Assembly (NCBI GenBank): GCA_002471225.1
Contig: DKPO01000017.1
Coordinates: 42,560-106,559 of the forward strand
Direction: 5' to 3'
Length of the DNA: 64,000 nt
Source: Porphyromonadaceae bacterium UBA7332
GTDB lineage: Bacteria; Bacteroidota; Bacteroidia; Bacteroidales; UBA7332
The translations under genes were made by a program, and so were the position numbers. Shown in pieces: positions 8,549 to 18,263 of the stretch; within the stretch, counting starts at the first letter, position 1; the number at the start of each line of letters is the position of its first letter. Below the pieces are notes generated by a model. The model was not told the origin of the DNA. It worked only from the letters and a program-made list of their open reading frames with translations, and did no database searches.

Positions 8549-9995
8549 TTGTTCCCTGACCATTCGAATGATTCTTTGGTTTCGGTTGTGTAGCATTCGT
8601 ATTTTCTTTACCCTCTTTCGGTTGATGAGGTTTGTGATGCTTACGACGGTGGTTGTTATGCGGATTATTTTTACTTGTTTTGCCCGCAGCGTTAGCGTCA
8701 TCCGACTTAGCTTTAGGTGCTTCAGCTTTCATATCCGAATCATTTTTTACAACATCTTTGTCCTTCCCGCTTTTTGGCGGATTTGGTTTGTTGTTCGGAT
8801 TTGGTCTAAGCTTAGGTTTTGCTGCTGTTTGATTAGCAGGTTCTCCTTGTGCAATAACAGGTTTTCCGTTAGGAGAATCAGCCTGAACAGGTTTATTGTT
8901 TTTATTTCTGTTCTTATTTCGATTCTTTTTACTTTTATCAAAACGCGTTAAGCTTTCATCTCCCACACCATCCTGGAATTCTTTTTGCGGTTCATCTATC
9001 TTCTCTCCTTCAGCAATTTGATCGACACGAATTCCTCTTTTATTTAAAGCGATGATTTCAAAAGCTCTTTTAGCCGGAATTGATACAAGATTAGCCGGGT
9101 AAACAGGGTCACTGGAGTAAGTGATTTCACGTTTCAGAATATCTGTTTTGAAGTGGTAGAATATACCGTCTTTAGTTTCAAGAGCAACTTCGCGTGAAGG
9201 TAATTGTTTTTGTGCTTCAACGTAAATATCCACCTCGTAGTTGATACAACACTTTAGTTTTGCACATTGACCTGCAAGTTTTTGCGGATTTAGTGATATA
9301 TCCTGATGTCTGGCAGCACCCGTTGCGACTGAGGCAAAACTTGTCATCCAGCTTGCACAACAAAGTTCTCTGCCACATGGTCCAATTCCACCAATCCGGC
9401 CAGCTTCTTGTCTGGCTCCGATTTGTTTCATTTCAATGCGTACACGGAAAGCTTCAGCCAGAACTTTGATTAACTGACGGAAATCTACACGTCCTTCTGC
9501 GATGTAATAGAAAATTGCTTTTCCGCAATCTCCCTGGTATTCCACATCTCCGATTTTCATGTCTAGTCCCAAATCCTCAGCTATTCGTCTGGCGCGTAAC
9601 ATCGTTTCATGTTCACGTGATTTGGCCTCTTCGTATTTTTCGATATCAACAGGTCGTACTTTACGATATAGTCGCTTGAGTTCTGAATCACGATTCATAC
9701 CAAGCTTCTTCATTTGTAAAACAACTAACGGACCTGTTAAAGATACAGTACCAACATCATGTCCCGGTGTTGCTTCAACGGCAACTAAGTCACCTTTTTC
9801 GACAGTGATATTATTTGTATTTCTGAAATATCCCTTTCGTGTATTTTTGAATTGAACCTCTACGAATTCGTTATCGCGGACACTATCCGGTAGGTCGCAA
9901 AGCCAATCGTAGGTATTCAATTTATTATCTTGTTTACAGGTGCATCCGCCTTTTTTCATGCAGCATCCACCCTTCTTTATATATTTAAAGCTCAT
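8520..9995 (-). CDS. PSP1-domain protein with long basic tail (RicT/YaaT-like)
   Basis: A 491-residue protein. The PSP1 core spans roughly residues 60-290 and has the diagnostic segment GGIGPCGRELCCASWM with further paired cysteines (KCCINYEVD). A Cys-rich start (KKGGCCMKKGGCTCK) precedes it. From about residue 345 onward the tail is low in complexity, rich in Lys, Asn, Pro and His (KNRNKNRNKNN and similar), and is probably disordered and able to bind nucleic acid. In Firmicutes the homologue YaaT (RicT) belongs to an Fe-S complex that affects mRNA maturation by RNase Y; the role in Bacteroidota is not settled. It is followed by gldH (overlapping) and preceded by holB 39 bases upstream, the arrangement expected for Bacteroidales. 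The tail probably tolerates the overlapping gldH start because its sequence is not constrained. Confidence 0.85.
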   Translation of the reverse strand: MSFKYIKKGGCCMKKGGCTCKQDNKLNTYDWLCDLPDSVRDNEFVEVQFKNTRKGYFRNTNNITVEKGDLVAVEATPGHDVGTVSLTGPLVVLQMKKLGMNRDSELKRLYRKVRPVDIEKYEEAKSREHETMLRARRIAEDLGLDMKIGDVEYQGDCGKAIFYYIAEGRVDFRQLIKVLAEAFRVRIEMKQIGARQEAGRIGGIGPCGRELCCASWMTSFASVATGAARHQDISLNPQKLAGQCAKLKCCINYEVDIYVEAQKQLPSREVALETKDGIFYHFKTDILKREITYSSDPVYPANLVSIPAKRAFEIIALNKRGIRVDQIAEGEKIDEPQKEFQDGVGDESLTRFDKSKKNRNKNRNKNNKPVQADSPNGKPVIAQGEPANQTAAKPKLRPNPNNKPNPPKSGKDKDVVKNDSDMKAEAPKAKSDDANAAGKTSKNNPHNNHRRKHHKPHQPKEGKENTNATQPKPKNHSNGQGTNENKNREKK

Positions 9996-10034
9996 TCGTT
10001 AATAGAGTTAGATATTAGAATAAACACAAAGGTA

Positions 10035-11201
10035 TCATTTTTTTAATAATACAATTGTTTTGAGAGCTAAATCAAAGAAAACCATCTTAGCGTTAACATT
10101 CTGCTCAATATGAGTTTCTGCTAAAGCAAATTCTTCATAGAAAGACAGTATGTTGCGTTCATTTAAATAGGGAGCAAAGCGAGATGCAAACTGCGCTTCA
10201 TCGGATGTCATATAATTAAGTTCGGGAGCTTGAATATTGGCTATATAATTCTCCCGGATAATATGTTGACAGTAGTTGAGAAATTGCTTTTGTTTCTCCC
10301 GGCCTAATGAAGCTATTTCTTCAGAAATATTCTTTAGCGTATTTAATGCATCAAATTTTTGTGCCGGATTATCCCTGGATGATAAATTAGCAACCGTATA
10401 TGCCTGACGCATATAATTGACAAAATAATGATGAAAGCGTTTTTTATCTTCATTGATGCTTATGCATTCTAATGCTCTCAGATAGTTTCCATTAGCGTAA
10501 TGCGCAATGTTTTTAGCATCAGGTATATCCAATAAAAAACGTTCGCGTAAAGCTGAAGACAGAGTCTCTTCTTCTATATTACGCAAATGAATTCGTTGAG
10601 TTCGCGATTGAATGGTTAATAAGACGTGATCAGCAGATTCTGAAATAAGAAGAAACAGAGTTTTAGCCGGAGGCTCTTCTAATAACTTCAAAATTTTATT
10701 ACTGCATGTTTCGTGCATCTTTTCGGGAAGCCATATGATCATAATTTTATACTCAGCTTCAAAAGCTTTGAGGTTGAGTTTTTTCATTATTTCGATAGCT
10801 TCATTCGTATAAATCTGGCCTTGAGAATTATCACAATCAATATAAGCCATCCACTGGCTATAATTGAAGTATCCGTTCTTTAGAACAAAAGATCGGAACC
10901 CAGGCAGATAGTCATCACAAATCTCCTTTTTTTGTGCAACGCTTTTATAAATAGGAAAAACAAAATGTAAGTCGGGATGAACCAGCTGGTCGTATTTCTT
11001 ACATGAAGGGCAAACGCCGCAGGCATCTTTTTCTGTACGATTTGTACAATGGATAAATCGGGCAAACGCAAGAGCCATAGGAAACTTACCTACACCTTCA
11101 TTTCCTGAAAACAGGAGTGCGTGAGGTATCTGGTTGTGTTCAACCATATGGCATAATTTATTTTTTGTCTCGTCTTGTCCTATGATCTGCTTAAAGAACA
11201 T
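10035..11201 (-). CDS. holB: DNA polymerase III delta' subunit
   Basis: A 388-residue AAA+ clamp-loader subunit. The Walker A-like segment GNEGVGKF lies at residues 33-40 and a four-cysteine zinc site follows (C52, C61, C64, C67: CGVCPSC). The sensor/arginine region EPPAKTLFLLISES and QSRTQRI matches delta'. It helps load the sliding clamp at the replication fork. The start ATG at 11201 gives the typical MFFKQIIGQDETK opening. It lies 27 bases downstream of metF and 39 bases upstream of the PSP1 gene, all on the minus strand, so these genes are probably cotranscribed. Confidence 0.93.
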   Translation of the reverse strand: MFFKQIIGQDETKNKLCHMVEHNQIPHALLFSGNEGVGKFPMALAFARFIHCTNRTEKDACGVCPSCKKYDQLVHPDLHFVFPIYKSVAQKKEICDDYLPGFRSFVLKNGYFNYSQWMAYIDCDNSQGQIYTNEAIEIMKKLNLKAFEAEYKIMIIWLPEKMHETCSNKILKLLEEPPAKTLFLLISESADHVLLTIQSRTQRIHLRNIEEETLSSALRERFLLDIPDAKNIAHYANGNYLRALECISINEDKKRFHHYFVNYMRQAYTVANLSSRDNPAQKFDALNTLKNISEEIASLGREKQKQFLNYCQHIIRENYIANIQAPELNYMTSDEAQFASRFAPYLNERNILSFYEEFALAETHIEQNVNAKMVFFDLALKTIVLLKK

Positions 11202-11228
11202 ATATTCATCCTTCCTCTTTTATTTTGT

Positions 11229-12182
11229 TTAATAGACTTGTTTTGCAATATCCCGAACGCTGGGAGTTGCATTTAGTGTGTAAAAATGTATGCTGGGTAC
11301 GTTATTGGCAATAAGTTCCTTTGCTTGATGTATACCCCATTCTACTCCAATTTGTTTTGCAGCTTCTGCCGTTTTGCAGTTGCGCAATTCACATGCCAAT
11401 TCTTCCGGAATATCCACATGAAATATTTTAGGGAGAATAGCTAATTGGCTAATATTTGTAATAGGCTTTATTCCTGGAATAATTGGGACATTAATTCCTA
11501 CTTCGCGACAACGTTTTACAAAATCGAAAAACTTATTATTGTCGAAAAACATCTGTGTCACGATATACTCTGCACCCGCATCAACTTTAGCTTTAAGGAA
11601 GCTCATATCTGATTTGAGATTTGGTGCTTCCTCATGTTTCTCCGGATATCCTGCTACACCATACGAAAAACGTCTTCCATTCCGGTCTATAGTAGAACCA
11701 TCCAGGAAATGGCCCTGATTATACAAATTTACTTGCTCTTGTAAGTCGATAGCGTAATGATGTCCGTCAGATATACTTGAAAAAACGGATTCATTCTTTG
11801 ATTTATCTCCACGTAAGAGTAAAAGATCATAAATACCCAAAAAGTCAAGATCTATCAGCATATATTCGATTTCACTTTTCGTAAAACCGCTACAAATAAC
11901 ATGAGGGACAGCCGGAATATTATATGTGTTTTTAATAGCAGCTGCAACAGCCACAGTTCCGGGACGTTTTCTTTCGACAACCTGTCTGAATAGTCCGTTA
12001 TCTGTTGTTTTATACGCAATATCACTGCGATGTGTAGTAATATTGATATATTTAGGATCGAATTCTTTTAAAGTGTCTATGGTATGAAAAATCTTCTCTA
12101 ATCCGTTCCCTTTCAAGGGAGGAAGTACTTCAAAAGAGAATGCTGTTTTCTTGTTTGAGTTTATTAGGTCTATTACTCTCAT
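11229..12182 (-). CDS. metF: 5,10-methylenetetrahydrofolate reductase
   Basis: A 317-residue flavoprotein with the TIM-barrel of MetF, which reduces methylene-tetrahydrofolate to the methyl form used for methionine synthesis. Visible family segments are FSFEVLPP near residue 16, NITTHRSD, HVICSGFTKSEIEYMLIDL, LLLRGDKS, GYPEKHEEAPN, ADAEYIVTQMFFDN-type sequence (here AGAEYIVTQMFFDNNKFFDF) and GIKPITN. Length and motif order are normal. The start is the ATG at 12182; a TTG one codon upstream is less likely. It heads the minus-strand series metF, holB, PSP1 gene, gldH. Confidence 0.94.
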   Translation of the reverse strand: MRVIDLINSNKKTAFSFEVLPPLKGNGLEKIFHTIDTLKEFDPKYINITTHRSDIAYKTTDNGLFRQVVERKRPGTVAVAAAIKNTYNIPAVPHVICSGFTKSEIEYMLIDLDFLGIYDLLLLRGDKSKNESVFSSISDGHHYAIDLQEQVNLYNQGHFLDGSTIDRNGRRFSYGVAGYPEKHEEAPNLKSDMSFLKAKVDAGAEYIVTQMFFDNNKFFDFVKRCREVGINVPIIPGIKPITNISQLAILPKIFHVDIPEELACELRNCKTAEAAKQIGVEWGIHQAKELIANNVPSIHFYTLNATPSVRDIAKQVY

Positions 12183-12370
12183 CAATGTAATATATTAGAT
12201 ACGCTTACTTTTATTTACGCAAAGATAAGATATTGATGGAAAGAATAATGCATTCAACCTAAAAGATTAACAGAAAGAAAGTTTTTAGCCACATAATTCA
12301 TCTTTTTTGAAACTAAGTATCTTTCTTCCTTGTTAGAATATAAAGGATTCTTACTTAAATAATGATAGAT

Positions 12371-13348
12371 ATGAAACATGTGATTTGGATTTTATTGCTG
12401 CTGATCTCATGTCAGTCAAATAGTCAGAATGTTGAGCAAAAAAATAAAAAAAGCGATAGCACTATGGAATATAATAAATTGTCAGAACAGGAGAAAAGGG
12501 TTATTGTTAATAAAGGAACAGAAAGACCTTTTACCGGCGAATATGTAAGCAACAAAGCCTCAGGTACGTATATATGTAAACAGTGTAATGCTCCATTGTA
12601 TTTATCAAAAGATAAATTTGATTCTCATTGCGGATGGCCAAGCTTTGATGATGAAATTAAAGGAGCAGTTTTACGAATTCCCGACCCGGATGGGATGAGG
12701 ACTGAAATTATTTGTACAAATTGTGGGGCTCATTTGGGGCATGTATTCATGAATGAAGGTTTTACAGATAAGAATGTAAGACATTGTGTAAATTCTATAT
12801 CTTTGGTTTTTGTACCGCAAGGAGAACCCATTAAAAACACAATTAAGAAGAATATGGAACAACAAACAAAGACAGCTTATTTCGCGTCGGGATGTTTCTG
12901 GGGAACAGAATACTATTTCCGAAAATTGAAAGGTTTAAAATCAACAGCAGTTGGATTTATGGGTGGGCATATCGATAATCCATCTTATAAGGATGTGTGT
13001 ACTAAAACAACGGGACATGTCGAAACCCTTGCTGTGGATTATGATCCGGCAAAGATTTCATATGAAGATTTGGTTAAGTATTTTTTTGAAACACACGATT
13101 TTACGCAAATAGACGGACAAGGACCTGATATAGGACCTCAATATCTTTCGGTGATATTCTATAATACAGCTGAAGAAAAGGCTATTGCGGAGAAATATAT
13201 TAAAATTTTAGAGGGAAAAGGTTATAAAGTTGCAACACAGTTGAGACCGGCATCTGCTTTTTGGAAAGCCGAAGATTATCATCAGCAATATTATGAGCAT
13301 AAAGGTACAACACCTTATTGCCATATTTATACGAAGATATTTGATTAA
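12371..13348 (+). CDS. msrBA: Secreted bifunctional methionine sulfoxide reductase MsrB-MsrA
   Basis: A 325-residue fusion. Residues 1-14 form a short lipoprotein signal (LLLLISC, lipid-accepting C14). MsrB follows (about 36-150) with zinc cysteines C69, C72, C115 and C118 and the catalytic C139 in RHCVNS. MsrA occupies about 166-325 with the catalytic motif GCFWG (C175) and the GHVETLAVDYDP, DIGPQYLS and YHQQYY segments. The two domains reduce the R and S forms of methionine sulfoxide, so this protein should repair oxidised periplasmic or surface proteins. The order B then A is the reverse of the MsrA-MsrB order in Neisseria PilB. An ATG three codons upstream (12362) is a possible alternative start. 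The gene stands alone. Confidence 0.93.
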   Translation: MKHVIWILLLLISCQSNSQNVEQKNKKSDSTMEYNKLSEQEKRVIVNKGTERPFTGEYVSNKASGTYICKQCNAPLYLSKDKFDSHCGWPSFDDEIKGAVLRIPDPDGMRTEIICTNCGAHLGHVFMNEGFTDKNVRHCVNSISLVFVPQGEPIKNTIKKNMEQQTKTAYFASGCFWGTEYYFRKLKGLKSTAVGFMGGHIDNPSYKDVCTKTTGHVETLAVDYDPAKISYEDLVKYFFETHDFTQIDGQGPDIGPQYLSVIFYNTAEEKAIAEKYIKILEGKGYKVATQLRPASAFWKAEDYHQQYYEHKGTTPYCHIYTKIFD

Positions 13349-13361
13349 CTCTAAATGATAA

Positions 13362-13389
13362 GGACTTCCTTACTCACGTAAGAAAGTCC
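13362..13389 (+). terminator. Probable terminator after msrBA
   Basis: A 12-bp stem with one mismatch (arms 13362-13373 and 13378-13389) and a four-base loop begins 13 bases after the msrBA stop. The T-run after it is short, so this is moderate evidence only. Confidence 0.5.
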
Positions 13390-13595
13390 CCTTTACTGAC
13401 TAAATCATTTACTAAAATGAGTTCAATAATCTATATTCTGTAACAATAACGGGATAATTATATAAATTGTTTAGTCTCGAATTGTTAAAAATAACAAATT
13501 CGCGATAGGTGCGATATCTTATTTTGTTTTAATTTGTTTGTTTACTGTTGTTTAGCTTGTTTTAGCTGGAATGATTTTATTACATATATATGTTA

Positions 13596-13648
13596 TTATA
13601 CGACAAAAGCGGCGCTTTTCTTTTGGAAGCGCCGCTTTTGTCGTATAA
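13596..13648 (-). terminator. Very strong terminator after parC
   Basis: A perfect 22-bp stem (arms 13596-13617 and 13627-13648) with a nine-base loop, GC-rich at its centre (AAGCGGCGCTT/AAGCGCCGCTT), stands 20 bases beyond the parC stop on the minus strand and faces msrBA, so it can separate the convergent units. Between 13390 and 13595 I see nothing else. Confidence 0.85.
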
Positions 13649-13667
13649 AGATGTTTAAATAATAATT

Positions 13668-16364
13668 TTAGAACAGGCGATGTTGTCCGATAATATCATC
13701 TATTAGTTGGTTTTTATCAACTTGGTCATCTTCATCATTATTATCTGTGTTATTTATTTCATCTTCGGAATCATCATCTATATCTTTTTCCTCTTCTGGA
13801 AATTTAAGAGGATCCAGTTCTTGTATATCCTCGATATCCAGCCCGGTTAAGCGTTTTCCCTTTGCTTTGACAGATCGAGTTGGAGTTGCTTCTTCTACAT
13901 CAAAAATAACAGAACTTACTTCACCGGTCTTTGGGTCGGTAATTGTAAGCTCAAAACGAGCATAATATTCCTGAGATATAATCTTTATTTCAGATTTAGG
14001 ATTTTCACCTATAAGACTCTGTTTTTTAGTTGACGGTTCGAAATTAAATCGCTTCAAATAAAAAGAATCCTGATCTGCGTCCCAGTATATCATTGACCAA
14101 ACCTTATTTTCATCAAATTTTTCAATATAAAGGATATTGGTTTCGAAATGATTACTGGAGTCAAAGGTTGTAGTATAATATTCGCCGTTGTTTAAAATAA
14201 CCAGAACGAGGTCTTCACCACCGAACTCTCCTAAATACTCTCCTCTGTTGTCATAGTTTAGGCGAAAAACATCGCGATCAAACCAGACTTCCCGTCCTCC
14301 TAAAGTGGATACACCTTTGCTTTTCAGAGATATTCGATGAACCTCATTACGTGTCAGTATGACACCCATTGAACTTCGCCCTTTTATTGTGACTCGCGAA
14401 AAATCTTCTTCAAACTGGATTTTGCGAATCTTAGGATTCGGTTTAAGTGTAATGCGAATCACTTCGGCTTCTCCATTCGGATTTGCTGAGAACCAGGCTA
14501 TTCGCGAATGAGGAGTGCCTTTCGTTAAATCATATTCGCGATCACGGGTAATACCGGTAACTGCAAAGCGTTTAATATAATGAGTCCCATTCATGCCATC
14601 GCGGTAAACAACATTATAAATGGTGCGTTTGTCATTCTTCTTGAAGACATTTGCATATATGGCATTTTTTCCAATAAATAACTTATCAGAAACCCGGACG
14701 ATCTTATATTTTCCATCACGATAGAAAATGATAATATCATCAATGTCAGAGCAATTACAAACAAATTCGTCTTTTTTCAAAGAAGTGCCAATAAAGCCTT
14801 CTTCTCTGTTGATGTATAATTTCTCATTGGCCTCAACGACTTTAGATGCCTCGATCGTGTCAAAGCCTCTTATTTCCGTTTTACGAGTAAAGTTTTTGCC
14901 ATATTTTTCTTTCAACTTTTTGAACCAGTCAATAGTGTAAGAAATTATATGTTCGAGGTTATAATCAATTAATTTTACTTTCTCTTTAATTGCTTCTATG
15001 GATTCGTCTGCTTTATCTGAATTGAACTTTAAGATTCTACCCATCTTTATTTCCATCAGACGAAGAATATCTTCTTTTGTAATATCCCTTAGGAAAAGGT
15101 CTTTATATTTAGTTAAGCGTGAATCAATATGTAAAACTGCCTCATCCATATTTTTACTTTGCTCAAACCCCTTGTCTTTGTATATCCTTTCTTCGATGAA
15201 TATTTTTTCCAGCGAAGCAAAATGTAATTGTTCCAGCAATTCAGCTTTCTCGATTTCAAGTTCGCGGCGGAGCAAGTAAAGGCTTTGGTCTGCATTATGT
15301 TTTAACACATTTGTCACTGTAAGAAAATGCGGCTTATTATCCGCAATGATACAACAGTTCGGTGATATGCTTATTTCACAATCCGTAAATGCGTATAAAG
15401 CATCTATTGCTTTGTCCGAAGAAACACCAGCTTGAAGATGAATTAAGATTTCTACATCTCTGGCTGTATTATCATCGACTTTACGAATCTTGATTTTACC
15501 CTTATCATTGGCTCTTAATATGGATTCGATCAGCGATGAAGTGGTTTTTCCGTAAGGAACTTCGGTAATAGCCAACGTTCGGTTGTCTCTTTTCTCAATT
15601 TTGGCACGTACTTTCACATTTCCTCCACGTTCACCTTCGTTGTATCTGCTTATGTCGATAAGTCCTCCTGTCTGGAAATCAGGATAAATCTGAAACTCTT
15701 CACCTTTTAGATAAGCGATACATGCATCAAGAAGCTCATTAAAGTTGTGAGGGAGTATTTTAGACGAAAGTCCGACAGCGATTCCCTCAACTCCCTGGGC
15801 CAGCAACAACGGAAATTTTACAGGTAATGTTAAAGGTTCCTTGTTTCTTCCGTCGTAAGAAGGTTTCCACTCTGTTGTTTTAGGATTAAACAAAATATCT
15901 AATGCAAATTTAGATAAACGAGCTTCTATGTAACGGGGGGCTGCAGCTCCGTCTCCGGTCAGTATATTACCCCAGTTTCCCTGACAATCTATTAAAAGAT
16001 CTTTTTGTCCTAGCTGAACAAGAGCATCTCCGATCGATGCATCTCCATGAGGGTGGAACTGCATAGTGTGTCCAATAACGTTCGCTACTTTATTATAGCG
16101 TCCGTCATCCAGTCTTTTCATCGAATGGAGTATTCGACGTTGTACGGGTTTAAGTCCGTCATTGATATGGGGAACTGCACGCTCTAAAATAACATAAGAA
16201 GCATAATCCAGAAACCAGCTTTGATACATGCCGGTAAGATGGATTTTTAGATCCTGATCGTTTTGCGGGATCTTATAGCCTGAATGTGCTTCAATGTCGG
16301 CTGCATTCTCCTTTGTGTCAAAATCTTCAGAATTTGTATCTATTGAATCGTTATTGTTATTCAT
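13668..16364 (-). CDS. parC: Topoisomerase IV/gyrase A-type subunit
   Basis: An 898-residue type IIA topoisomerase breakage-reunion subunit. The core begins near residue 45 (SWFLDYASYVILERAVPHINDGLKPVQRRILHSM as the family opening); GHTMQFHPHGDASIGDALV and QGNWGN follow and the catalytic tyrosine is Y145 in APRYIEARL. A coiled-coil tower (about 380-480) and a C-terminal beta-pinwheel-like region follow, then an acidic Asp/Glu/Asn tail (about 850-890). The C-terminal part lacks an obvious GyrA-box, which favours topoisomerase IV over gyrase; in Bacteroidota this longer paralogue is usually annotated ParC-like. The start is ATG 16364; an upstream TTG is unlikely. The B subunit partner is not adjacent here. 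Confidence 0.88.
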   Translation of the reverse strand: MNNNNDSIDTNSEDFDTKENAADIEAHSGYKIPQNDQDLKIHLTGMYQSWFLDYASYVILERAVPHINDGLKPVQRRILHSMKRLDDGRYNKVANVIGHTMQFHPHGDASIGDALVQLGQKDLLIDCQGNWGNILTGDGAAAPRYIEARLSKFALDILFNPKTTEWKPSYDGRNKEPLTLPVKFPLLLAQGVEGIAVGLSSKILPHNFNELLDACIAYLKGEEFQIYPDFQTGGLIDISRYNEGERGGNVKVRAKIEKRDNRTLAITEVPYGKTTSSLIESILRANDKGKIKIRKVDDNTARDVEILIHLQAGVSSDKAIDALYAFTDCEISISPNCCIIADNKPHFLTVTNVLKHNADQSLYLLRRELEIEKAELLEQLHFASLEKIFIEERIYKDKGFEQSKNMDEAVLHIDSRLTKYKDLFLRDITKEDILRLMEIKMGRILKFNSDKADESIEAIKEKVKLIDYNLEHIISYTIDWFKKLKEKYGKNFTRKTEIRGFDTIEASKVVEANEKLYINREEGFIGTSLKKDEFVCNCSDIDDIIIFYRDGKYKIVRVSDKLFIGKNAIYANVFKKNDKRTIYNVVYRDGMNGTHYIKRFAVTGITRDREYDLTKGTPHSRIAWFSANPNGEAEVIRITLKPNPKIRKIQFEEDFSRVTIKGRSSMGVILTRNEVHRISLKSKGVSTLGGREVWFDRDVFRLNYDNRGEYLGEFGGEDLVLVILNNGEYYTTTFDSSNHFETNILYIEKFDENKVWSMIYWDADQDSFYLKRFNFEPSTKKQSLIGENPKSEIKIISQEYYARFELTITDPKTGEVSSVIFDVEEATPTRSVKAKGKRLTGLDIEDIQELDPLKFPEEEKDIDDDSEDEINNTDNNDEDDQVDKNQLIDDIIGQHRLF

Positions 16365-16756
16365 GTGATGTCTTAAATATGTTTCTTGCAAAAATAATAA
16401 CTATTCTTTGAATTTATGCAGATGCTTGATATGCAATTAGGATAAAAGGGTATTTCCTTTTAGGGTTATTGCTTTCGTAAGAAGTGTGATTGTAAATCTA
16501 TTTATTCTGGTGTTAATTAAAGTTATTTAAATTTGTATGTTTACTCGTTTGGGTTGAAATATAATACAATGGCCTGCTTCGCTTCGAACTTATATTATTA
16601 GTGAGATTTATTATAGCACCTGAATCAATAGCAATAGAGTTTTTTTAATTGTTGAATAAGTGTTGTATATATATGTATTTTGTATGTTAATACATATAGT
16701 TTGTATTTGCTTCTGAATCTTCTTATCTTTTAATTAATGGGCTTTTATGATTATTT
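16365..16756. other. Divergent AT-rich intergenic region
   Basis: About 390 bases between the divergent parC and MATE genes. It is AT-rich, has a short palindrome near 16682-16698, and holds a 16-codon open frame (ATG at 16748, stop at 16796-16798) that overlaps the 5' end of the MATE frame in another phase. No confident promoter or structured element is seen. Confidence 0.35.
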
Positions 16757-18187
16757 TTGTGGCTTTGGCTGAATGTGATAAGATTAATAAAAGATAAAAA
16801 TACAATTATTTATAAGGGTATATTAACTGCTTTGTCACCTGTTTACGGGAATGAGTATAAGCAGAATTTAAAGTTGGCCTTTCCTATATTAATGGCGCAA
16901 GCAGGGCAGGTCGTTGTGCAATATGCAGATACTATAATGGTAGGTCAATTAGGTGTTGATGCATTAGCCGCGGCATCTTTTGGCGGATCGATTGCTATGC
17001 TTTGTATTTTGATTTGTATGGGAGTTGCTATGGGGCTCACACCTATTGCCGGTTCTTTTTTTGTAAAAAAACAATACAGGGAAATGTCTGCTTATTTTAA
17101 GCATTCCATTATTTTGAATCTTTTATTGTCAATTTTACTGGGTATTATATTTTATGTTTTTGGTTTTATGTTTCCCTATCTTGGGCAGACGGATGAAGTT
17201 GTACGGCTTTCCTTACCTTATTACTTAAGTTTGATTGTCAGTATTATTCCTTTTATGCTTTTTCTGTCCTTTAAGCAATTTACTGAAGGTGTCGGTAATA
17301 CGCGTATAGCAATGCAAATAACTATTATAGCTAATATAGTAAATATTGGTTTTAACTATTTATTGATATATGGTAATTGGGGCTTTCCTGCTTTAGGTGT
17401 TACGGGAGCGGGAATAGCAACATTAATATCCCGATTAATTATGCCTGTTCTGTTTTTGGGGTATTATCTGAAGTCCGATTCATATAAACGATTTTTAGTG
17501 TTCTTTTCAACGACACCGATCCAAAAGAATATTATGCAACATTTGTCTAAAATGGGATTTCCGATAGGATTGCAGTTTATGATGGAGCATTCGGCTTTTA
17601 TGTTTAATATGATAATGATGGGGTGGTTTGGAGCAGTAGCATTGGCCGCACATCAGATTACATTGCAAACGACTATGTTTGGATTTATGATAGCGACAGG
17701 AATAGCCAATGCCACAATGATTCGGGTAAGTCACAAGGTAGGCTGCCAGGATTATGCAGGGGCTAAACGTGCAGCGTCAGCATCGTTTCATATAATCTCA
17801 CTCTTTATGTTCGGGTTAGCGCTGGTTTATTATTTTACGAGAGGGTATATAGCTCAAATCTTTACAGCAGATCAGGAAGTAATAGCAATGGCATCTAAGT
17901 TGTTGATTATAGGAGCTGTGTATCAAATTTCAGATGGATTACAGTTAGTTTCGGTCGGGGCTTTGCGTGGTATAGGAGATGTGAAAGTACCCATGTATTA
18001 TTCTTTTATTTGCTACATGATAGCAAGTCTGGCAACAGCTTATGTATTAGGTTTTGAGTTTGGTTTAAAAGAGGAAGGTTTATGGTTTGGTTTTGTTGCA
18101 GGTCTGACTTTGGCTTCTGTTCTCTATTTAAGTAGGTGGGAACGCTTAATCCGTAGTAAAATCAGAGTAAGGTTGGCTTATTGTTAA
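16757..18187 (+). CDS. MATE-family multidrug/metabolite exporter (start uncertain)
   Basis: A membrane protein of up to 476 residues with twelve hydrophobic segments in two bundles. The MATE opening YKQNLKLAFPILMAQAGQ and the segment ADTIMVGQLGVDALAAASF are clear. Members export cationic compounds by sodium or proton antiport. The start is a problem: the frame contains no ATG before the conserved region. Candidates are TTG at 16757, GTG at 16775 and TTG at 16832, and family likeness begins only around residue 30, so 16832 (leading into SPVYGNEYKQ) is attractive. The coordinates given are the longest frame. The next gene is a symporter 286 bases downstream, separated by a terminator-like hairpin, so the two are probably not cotranscribed. 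Confidence 0.88.
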   Translation: MWLWLNVIRLIKDKNTIIYKGILTALSPVYGNEYKQNLKLAFPILMAQAGQVVVQYADTIMVGQLGVDALAAASFGGSIAMLCILICMGVAMGLTPIAGSFFVKKQYREMSAYFKHSIILNLLLSILLGIIFYVFGFMFPYLGQTDEVVRLSLPYYLSLIVSIIPFMLFLSFKQFTEGVGNTRIAMQITIIANIVNIGFNYLLIYGNWGFPALGVTGAGIATLISRLIMPVLFLGYYLKSDSYKRFLVFFSTTPIQKNIMQHLSKMGFPIGLQFMMEHSAFMFNMIMMGWFGAVALAAHQITLQTTMFGFMIATGIANATMIRVSHKVGCQDYAGAKRAASASFHIISLFMFGLALVYYFTRGYIAQIFTADQEVIAMASKLLIIGAVYQISDGLQLVSVGALRGIGDVKVPMYYSFICYMIASLATAYVLGFEFGLKEEGLWFGFVAGLTLASVLYLSRWERLIRSKIRVRLAYC

Positions 18188-18263
18188 ATAAGTTGATTTG
18201 TAAGAAAAACTATTGTTCTGTAAATTTAACAATAAGAAAATGGTCATAGATATTGATTATTAA

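Noticed and set aside
8747..8941. ORFs opposite and within the PSP1 tail
   Set aside because: Shadows of the low-complexity Lys/Asn/Pro-rich tail. Only gldH has a lipoprotein signal and family likeness.
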